From assembly GCA_964559075.1 (NCBI GenBank), contig CAZLGJ010000100.1:1-10651 (forward strand): a stretch of 10,651 bases of DNA. The letters are read 5' to 3'. Origin of the DNA: Opacimonas sp964559075 (GTDB taxonomy: Bacteria; Pseudomonadota; Gammaproteobacteria; Enterobacterales; Alteromonadaceae). Below, piece by piece: positions 6,873 to 10,651 of this stretch; within the stretch, counting starts at the first letter, position 1; each line of letters begins with the position of its first letter. Position numbers and translations under genes: made by a program. A model generated the notes under the pieces. The model did not search any database. It was given only the letters and a program-made list of their open reading frames with translations, and was not told where the DNA came from.

Positions 6873-6881
6873 TGCGCTGCA
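6873..6881 (-). promoter_or_regulatory. Candidate PhaR operator, upstream copy
   Basis: On the minus strand this is TGCAGCGCA, a TGC-N3-GCA dyad, embedded in TGCTGCGCTGCA on the plus strand. It sits 12 bp upstream of the -35 hexamer of the first phasin, next to an AT-rich tract (about 6840-6870). The same 9-mer recurs at 6938-6946 in the opposite orientation. The operator role is inferred from this repetition and from known PhaR preference. Confidence 0.5.
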
Positions 6882-6892
6882 CAAAAATACAC

Positions 6893-6921
6893 TTGACCAC
6901 TTTTTGAACACCCGCTATAGT
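6893..6921 (+). promoter_or_regulatory. Sigma-70 promoter of the phasin genes
   Basis: TTGACC (6893-6898), a 17-bp spacer and TATAGT (6916-6921) make the best sigma-70 promoter in the window. The start would be near 6928, about 51 nt before the ATG of the first phasin. The AT-rich tract upstream might act as an UP-like element. Because the promoter lies upstream of 6928, any start codon at 6904 for the phasin is excluded. Confidence 0.8.
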
Positions 6922-6935
6922 TATCTTAACTCGAT

Positions 6936-6948
6936 GTTGCAGCGCAAC
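6936..6948. promoter_or_regulatory. Candidate PhaR operator, start-site copy
   Basis: GTTGCAGCGCAAC is a perfect dyad with 5-bp arms around AGC. It lies at about +8 to +20 from the predicted start of the phasin transcript, a position where a bound repressor would block promoter escape. It contains TGCAGCGCA, also present 65 bp upstream. PhaR repression of phasin genes is established in C. necator and Paracoccus; that this dyad is the target here is inference. Confidence 0.6.
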
Positions 6949-6978
6949 AAATTCTCACAAAGTTTTAAGGATAGCATC

Positions 6979-7566
6979 ATGTTTGGTAAATTTTCAGAGC
7001 AAGTCAAAAAGTCTTCTAAGCCAATGAGCTCTTTGGTAGCAGTTAACACCAAGGCTTTGGAAGAGTTATCTCAACAACAAACCGAATTCTTCACTGGCTT
7101 TTTAGCCGACAGTGTCAAGTATGTTGAGTCACTCAGTGTACAAACCGAGATGAAAGGCATGGTAGCCGCTCAGTCTTCTTACGCCGAAGCGGTTAAAGAG
7201 CGCTTAGCCCATACGTCTAAGCAAACTTACGGCACAATGAATGATATTCGTGAAGAGTACACCAAAGTCCTAAAAGAGTCGGTTGAAGAATTACCGTCTG
7301 CTGAAGCCGTCACCCAAGAGCTGATGAAAGCTGTTCCAGAGTCAGTGAAAGCGGCGGTTCCTACAGCCCCTGTAGCACAAAAAACGGCGACTGAAGCTGC
7401 CGCAACTGCAGACAAAGCAGCCGAAGAAGCAACTGATACAGTTGAAAAAGCAGTAGAAGCAGCGCCAGCAGCAAAAACTGAAGCAGTTAAGAAACCAGCA
7501 CCTAAGCGTGCTGCGCCAAAAGCAGCGGCAAAACCTGCAGCTGCAAAAGCACCAGTAAAAAAGTAA
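6979..7566 (+). CDS. Phasin with histone H1-like tail (PhaF/PhaM-like)
   Basis: PHA granule surface protein of 195 residues. The N-terminal phasin domain (about 1-105) is helical and amphipathic and aligns without gaps to the next gene's product (both start MF, share K-P at 14-15 and FVES/YVES near 48-51). A Pro-rich joint and acidic-alanine linker (about 107-162) follow, then a lysine/alanine/proline tail (about 163-195, KKPAPKRAAPKAAAKPAAAK) with ten Lys/Arg and one acidic residue. Such tails in PhaF (Pseudomonas) and PhaM (C. necator) bind DNA nonspecifically and tie granules to the nucleoid for partition; the same role here is inferred. Start chosen at ATG 6979 because AAGGA (6967-6971) stands seven bases before it; an in-frame TTG at 6904 lies inside the promoter. 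Confidence 0.85.
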   Translation: MFGKFSEQVKKSSKPMSSLVAVNTKALEELSQQQTEFFTGFLADSVKYVESLSVQTEMKGMVAAQSSYAEAVKERLAHTSKQTYGTMNDIREEYTKVLKESVEELPSAEAVTQELMKAVPESVKAAVPTAPVAQKTATEAAATADKAAEEATDTVEKAVEAAPAAKTEAVKKPAPKRAAPKAAAKPAAAKAPVKK

Positions 7567-7575
7567 TCCCTAATT

Positions 7576-7591
7576 TGTAGTGCAAACTACA
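7576..7591 (+). other. Short intergenic hairpin between the two phasin genes
   Basis: TGTAGT and ACTACA pair as a perfect 6-bp stem closed by GCAA, a GNRA tetraloop, in the 69-nt gap between the phasins. It is followed by CGGAAAAAA, with no U-run, so it is not an intrinsic terminator. It could stabilise or separate the two coding segments of a shared mRNA. Confidence 0.45.
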
Positions 7592-7635
7592 CGGAAAAAA
7601 TGCAACACCAAATTTTAATCTAACGGAGAAATACC

Positions 7636-7980
7636 ATGTTTGAACAACTAAACGACCAATTGAAAGACTCTATGAAGCCGGTAACTGAACTTGCTACGCT
7701 TAACATGAATGCACTACAAGATATCGCTGAGAAGCAAAATGCATTATTCTCATCTTTATTGAACGATGGCATGTCATTCGTTGAATCTGCAAGCCAACAG
7801 AAAGATGTGATGTCTCTTGCTGAAACCCAAAAAGCATACCTTGAAGGTTTACAAGAAACTGTATCTGATGCAGCTAAAGAAACTTATGAAGTCATCACTG
7901 CAACTCAACAAAAAGCGACTGACGTCATCAAGTCTGCTTCTGAAGAGTTCACTTCAAAAGTTGCATCTGTAGCTAAATAA
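7636..7980 (+). CDS. phaP: Phasin, short form
   Basis: Granule-coating protein of 114 residues, essentially a phasin domain alone: amphipathic helices without cysteine, rich in Ala, Gln, Glu and Ser, with no signal peptide or membrane helix. It aligns end to end with the first 105 or so residues of the preceding phasin (for example MKPVTELATLN against SKPMSSLVAVN), so the two are tandem paralogues, but it has no linker or basic tail. Phasins shield the hydrophobic polymer, set granule size and number, and are often among the most abundant proteins of PHA-rich cells. GGAG at 7625-7628, seven bases before the ATG, gives a good ribosome site. It has no evident promoter of its own, so it is probably transcribed from the promoter at 6893-6921. 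A strong terminator follows 12 bp after the stop. Confidence 0.88.
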   Translation: MFEQLNDQLKDSMKPVTELATLNMNALQDIAEKQNALFSSLLNDGMSFVESASQQKDVMSLAETQKAYLEGLQETVSDAAKETYEVITATQQKATDVIKSASEEFTSKVASVAK

Positions 7981-7992
7981 GCTATACCAAAT

Positions 7993-8048
7993 AACACTTC
8001 GCGGTTGTTGCTTCTCTCCTGTAGCGTACGGCAACCCGAAGTGTTTTT
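7993..8048 (+). terminator. Rho-independent terminator after the phasin genes
   Basis: AACACTTCG (7993-8001) pairs with CGAAGTGTT (8037-8045). After a single bulged C (8002), GGTTGTTG (8003-8010) pairs with CGGCAACC (8029-8036), two pairs being G-U. The 17-bp stem has an 18-nt loop and runs into a U-tract ending at 8048. The large loop and short U-run suggest it may leak into the following depolymerase gene, for which I see no clear promoter. Confidence 0.8.
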
Positions 8049-8073
8049 GCTTATCAGGAGGATGTCGATAAGC
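8049..8073 (+). promoter_or_regulatory. Leader hairpin with GGAGGA loop upstream of phaZ
   Basis: GCTTATC (8049-8055) and GATAAGC (8067-8073) form a perfect 7-bp stem presenting the 11-nt loop AGGAGGATGTC. The loop carries two GGA triplets, and GAGGATGT matches seven of eight bases of the CsrA/RsmA core ARGGAUGU. A further GGA lies in the phaZ ribosome site (8096-8100), the usual two-site layout of CsrA targets. This is a candidate only; the loop is longer than a typical CsrA hexaloop. Confidence 0.4.
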
Positions 8074-8105
8074 GCATTGCCAGTGTTACTTTTGTAGGAG
8101 AAAAT

Positions 8106-9326
8106 ATGAACCACTATCAAGCCTTTGACTATATGTCTCGTTCAGCACAAGTGCTACACGAGGGGTTTAGTCTACTCAATGACGTTACCAGTCATCCTAC
8201 GAACCCATTTTCTTATACCCTAGCCGGTCGCTTTACGCACGCGTCATTAGAAACGGCTATGCGACTTACACGCCGCTATGAAAAGCTCGGATTTAACATT
8301 GACGAAGTTGACATCGATGATCATACCTATCTGGTGCGCGAAGAAACGGTGTTGAGTAAACCGTTTTGTGATCTCATTCACTTTAATCGAAAAGGTCGGA
8401 CTGACGAACACAAAGTGTTGCTCGTTGCCCCACTGTCAGGCCACTTTGCTACTTTATTAAAAGGCACGGTTGAAGCTTTGCTGCCCGATCACGAGATTTA
8501 TGTGACCGACTGGGCAGATGCGCGTGAAGTACCGCTTGCTGATGGACCATTTTCATTTGATTGCTACGTATCCTACCTGATTGAATTTATGCAGTTTTTG
8601 GGGCCAGATACACACCTGATGGCGATTTGTCAGCCAACGGTGCAAGCCTTGATTGCCACTGCCGTCATGGCGCAAAACAATGATCCTTGTGTACCGCAGT
8701 CATTGACGCTAATGGCTGGTCCCATCGATCCTAGCCAAAACCCAACCCGGGTGAATACTTTTGCGCAAGAACGCCCCATGAGCTGGTTCCGCAATGTGGC
8801 CATTATGGAAGTGCCGTACGGCTATCCTGGTGAGGGTCGCAAAGTGTATCCCGGGTTCATGCAGCTCGGCGGGTTTATCTCCATGAACCAAGAAACCCAC
8901 ACCAAAAAATACATGAACTTTTTCCAGAATATCATGTTTGGTGATAATGAAGATAACGACAGATTCCGTGCTTTCTATGATGAATACCTCGCCGTATTGG
9001 ATATTCCTGCGGAGTTTTATCTTGAAACCATTGAACGGATCTTCAAAAACAACGAGTTAGCCACCGGTAAAATCACCTATAAAGGTGAACTCGTTGACTT
9101 TAGCGCCATTGACGACACTGCCTTATTAACAGTGGAAGGTGCTGAAGATGATATCTGTGGTTTACGCCAAACGGAAGCGGCGCAAGATATCTGTAAAAAC
9201 ATTCCCAAAAACATGCGCAAACACCATGTGCAGCCAGGTGCAGGACATTATGGTATTTTCAGTGGGTCGAAGTTTAGACAACACATTCGACCGTTGATCT
9301 CTGAATTTATTCATAAATACGCGTAA
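8106..9326 (+). CDS. phaZ: Intracellular PHA depolymerase, PhaZa1 type
   Basis: Hydrolyses or thiolyses the native amorphous polymer inside the cell, so that stored carbon can be reused. The 406-residue protein (C. necator PhaZa1 is about 419) is an alpha/beta hydrolase whose nucleophile is a cysteine rather than serine: Cys175 in ICQPTVQA. Asp349 in GAEDDICG and His381 in GAGHYGIFSG complete the triad. YVTDWADAR (132-140), LMAGPIDPSQNPTRVN and KVYPGFMQLGGF are further marks of this family. There is no signal peptide, as expected for a cytoplasmic granule enzyme. The Shine-Dalgarno sequence AGGAG (8096-8100) lies five bases before the ATG. The gene follows the phasin terminator with no obvious promoter, so it is probably made from read-through at a lower level than the phasins. 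Confidence 0.94.
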   Translation: MNHYQAFDYMSRSAQVLHEGFSLLNDVTSHPTNPFSYTLAGRFTHASLETAMRLTRRYEKLGFNIDEVDIDDHTYLVREETVLSKPFCDLIHFNRKGRTDEHKVLLVAPLSGHFATLLKGTVEALLPDHEIYVTDWADAREVPLADGPFSFDCYVSYLIEFMQFLGPDTHLMAICQPTVQALIATAVMAQNNDPCVPQSLTLMAGPIDPSQNPTRVNTFAQERPMSWFRNVAIMEVPYGYPGEGRKVYPGFMQLGGFISMNQETHTKKYMNFFQNIMFGDNEDNDRFRAFYDEYLAVLDIPAEFYLETIERIFKNNELATGKITYKGELVDFSAIDDTALLTVEGAEDDICGLRQTEAAQDICKNIPKNMRKHHVQPGAGHYGIFSGSKFRQHIRPLISEFIHKYA

Positions 9327-9336
9327 CGCTGTCCTT

Positions 9337-9358
9337 GGGGGCTTCGGCCCCCTTTTTT
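9337..9358 (+). terminator. Rho-independent terminator after phaZ
   Basis: GGGGGC (9337-9342), the exceptionally stable UUCG tetraloop (9343-9346) and GCCCCC (9347-9352) are followed by six T (9353-9358). This is a textbook intrinsic terminator 10 bp after the phaZ stop and closes the PHA locus. Confidence 0.96.
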
Positions 9359-9431
9359 GTGCGCATCTACTCGCTTTTTTTTAGCTTTTCCGCTAATGTA
9401 ATCCACTGGAATTATCTCATTAGGGAATGTT

Positions 9432-10649
9432 ATGCATCGTCTTGTTTCCAGCTCTGTTCTTATCATAAGCGCTTTTAGTCTGTTTTCCTTTACGGCATCC
9501 GCTACCACCACCACCCCGACTGCCGCTGAATTTGCGCAGTGTATTAGTTCCCTTAGCGAGCGCGCCCGTGCCAACGGGATCACCGAACAAACGCTGGCCA
9601 AAACACTTGCGACAGCCCAACAACGTCAGCGCGTTATCAATCTTGACCGCAACCAGCCAGAGTTTTTGTCTACGTTTGAAGATTATTACAAGAAGCGCGT
9701 GAATGCTTGGCGTATTGAAAAGGGCCAAGCTATGTTGGCCAAGCACCGCGATTTTTTACGTGAGTTAACCCGCCAATATGGGGTGCCCGGCCCAATCTTG
9801 ATGTCGTTTTGGGGATTAGAGACTAACTTTGGTGGGTACAAGGGCAAAATCCCAACTATCGACGCCCTCTCAACGCTTGCTTGTGAACCGCGCCGCAAGA
9901 GCTTTTTTACTAACGAATTACTCACTGTTTTAGAAGTGATTCAAGATAACGATCTCGATGTATCGACGTTATTAGGCTCGTGGGCAGGTGCCATGGGACA
10001 TACCCAGTTTATGCCGACAACCTATGCCAGCTACGCCATTGACGGTGATGGCGATGGCAAAGTGGACCTATTTAATTCAGAGCGCGATGCTCTGGCGTCG
10101 GCGGCGAATTTTCTTCATCAGCTTGGCTGGCAAGCAGGGTATCGCTGGGGACGTGAAGTGCGTTTACCAGCAGGCTTTGATTTTAGTTTGGCAGATCGCA
10201 AATACACCCAGCCGCTGTCGTTTTGGCGCGAACAAGGCGTGACGACGGCTTATGGTCAGCCGGTTGCCGATATTGATCTCCCCGCCGCCATTATTGTGCC
10301 TTCTGGTTACTCAGGGCCTGTGTTTGCCGCTTATCCCAACTTTAATATCATTATGCGTTGGAACGCTTCGCAATCCTACGCAATTGCGGTGGGTAAGTTA
10401 GCCGAACAAATCGCTGGATCGCCGGGCTTAGTGCAGGATTTTCCCGATCATCCGCCGGTCTCTATTAAAGCGGCGAAACGGTTGCAACAGCAACTTAAAG
10501 ATCTGGGCTTTGGTGTGAAGCTAGTCGACGGTATTATTGGTTCTGGAACGCGTGCTGCTATTCGTGCTTTTCAGCTGGAGCACGACTTAGTGGCAGATGG
10601 CTTTGCCCATCCAGAAGTATTTGCCAAGCTTGATGAGTTAAGCCTTTAG
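9432..10649 (+). CDS. Lytic murein transglycosylase, MltB/SltB family, with peptidoglycan-binding domain
   Basis: Periplasmic enzyme that cleaves the MurNAc-GlcNAc bond of peptidoglycan with formation of 1,6-anhydroMurNAc. A signal peptide covers about residues 1-24 (hydrophobic VLIISAFSLFSF, then TASA before the cut); there is no lipobox cysteine, so it is soluble and not a lipoprotein like E. coli MltB. The catalytic SLT_2 domain spans about 32-330 with the acid Glu130 in FWGLETNFG, then SWAGAMGHTQFMPTTY (183-198) and an Asp-rich DGDGDGKVDLF loop (204-214) that resembles the Ca-binding EF-hand of Slt35. A C-terminal peptidoglycan-binding domain (about 344-400) shows LQQQLKDLGF and DGIIGSGTRAAIRAFQ. 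AGGGA at 9422-9426, five bases before the ATG, fixes the start. The gene is complete within the window and follows the phaZ terminator; its own promoter is not clear (TGTAAT at 9397-9402 is a weak -10). Confidence 0.93.
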   Translation: MHRLVSSSVLIISAFSLFSFTASATTTTPTAAEFAQCISSLSERARANGITEQTLAKTLATAQQRQRVINLDRNQPEFLSTFEDYYKKRVNAWRIEKGQAMLAKHRDFLRELTRQYGVPGPILMSFWGLETNFGGYKGKIPTIDALSTLACEPRRKSFFTNELLTVLEVIQDNDLDVSTLLGSWAGAMGHTQFMPTTYASYAIDGDGDGKVDLFNSERDALASAANFLHQLGWQAGYRWGREVRLPAGFDFSLADRKYTQPLSFWREQGVTTAYGQPVADIDLPAAIIVPSGYSGPVFAAYPNFNIIMRWNASQSYAIAVGKLAEQIAGSPGLVQDFPDHPPVSIKAAKRLQQQLKDLGFGVKLVDGIIGSGTRAAIRAFQLEHDLVADGFAHPEVFAKLDELSL

Positions 10650-10651
10650 CG

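Noticed and set aside
6904..6978. TTG start at 6904 adding 25 residues to the first phasin
   Set aside because: The -10 hexamer at 6916-6921 and the operator dyad lie within it, there is no ribosome site, and the paralogue begins at the position equivalent to ATG 6979.
7486..7566. Repetitive A/G/C-rich stretch encoding AAPK-like units, considered as a DNA repeat array
   Set aside because: The periodicity follows from the Lys/Ala/Pro protein tail and is not an independent repeat or CRISPR-like array.
8062..8097. 11-codon leader peptide frame (MSISALPVLLL) ending in the phaZ ribosome site
   Set aside because: AGGAGG touches its ATG with no spacing, so efficient initiation is unlikely, and there is no run of regulatory codons suggesting attenuation.
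9311..9746. Overlapping minus-strand frames (96 and 108 codons) at the start of the transglycosylase gene
   Set aside because: They cover the phaZ terminator and the signal peptide region of a clear gene and have no domain or ribosome site; they are shadows.

Overview
The window looks like a chromosomal core region of a Gram-negative, polyhydroxyalkanoate (PHA)-accumulating gammaproteobacterium, possibly marine. The grounds are a class B-type PBP1b, a GlnK/AmtB pair with sigma-54/NtrC-type signals, a class I PhaC with its granule genes, and a moderate GC content. I cannot name the genus from sequence alone. I see no mobile element, tRNA, rRNA or CRISPR array, and the genes look intact apart from amtB, which is cut by the window edge.

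Left part (1-1905): on the minus strand, glnK and the first 123 codons of amtB form a nitrogen-control operon. Its upstream region carries a -24/-12 promoter and tandem NtrC-like dyads about 100-150 bp further up. From the same 294-bp intergenic region an extended -10 promoter drives, on the plus strand, a 296-residue TonB/TolA-like single-pass membrane protein of unknown function. This gene ends 8 bp from the end of the convergent mrcB.

Centre-left (1914-4232, minus): mrcB, a bifunctional penicillin-binding protein 1B with all glycosyltransferase and transpeptidase motifs and a TTG start. It is divergent from phaC.

Centre and right (4342-9326, plus): a compact PHA granule locus, phaC (class I synthase), phaR (regulator), a PhaF/PhaM-like phasin with a histone H1-like tail, a second short phasin, and an intracellular PHA depolymerase of the Cys-type PhaZ family. 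Together they make the polymer, coat and probably position the granule, sense polymer through PhaR, and remobilise the polymer. The first phasin has a clear sigma-70 promoter (TTGACC-17-TATAGT) bracketed by two copies of the 9-mer TGCAGCGCA, which I propose as PhaR operators. A strong terminator separates the phasins from the depolymerase, which has a GGA-loop hairpin in its leader. Monomer-supply genes (phaA, phaB) are not in the window.

Right end (9432-10649, plus): after a perfect UUCG-capped terminator lies an MltB-family lytic murein transglycosylase with a C-terminal peptidoglycan-binding domain.

No wholly new system is evident. The most interesting points are the TonB/TolA-like orphan with a non-TonB C-terminus, the cis-regulatory layout of the phasin/depolymerase segment, and the tandem phasin paralogues of which only one has gained a DNA-binding-type tail. 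No gene-free stretch exceeds 300 bp.
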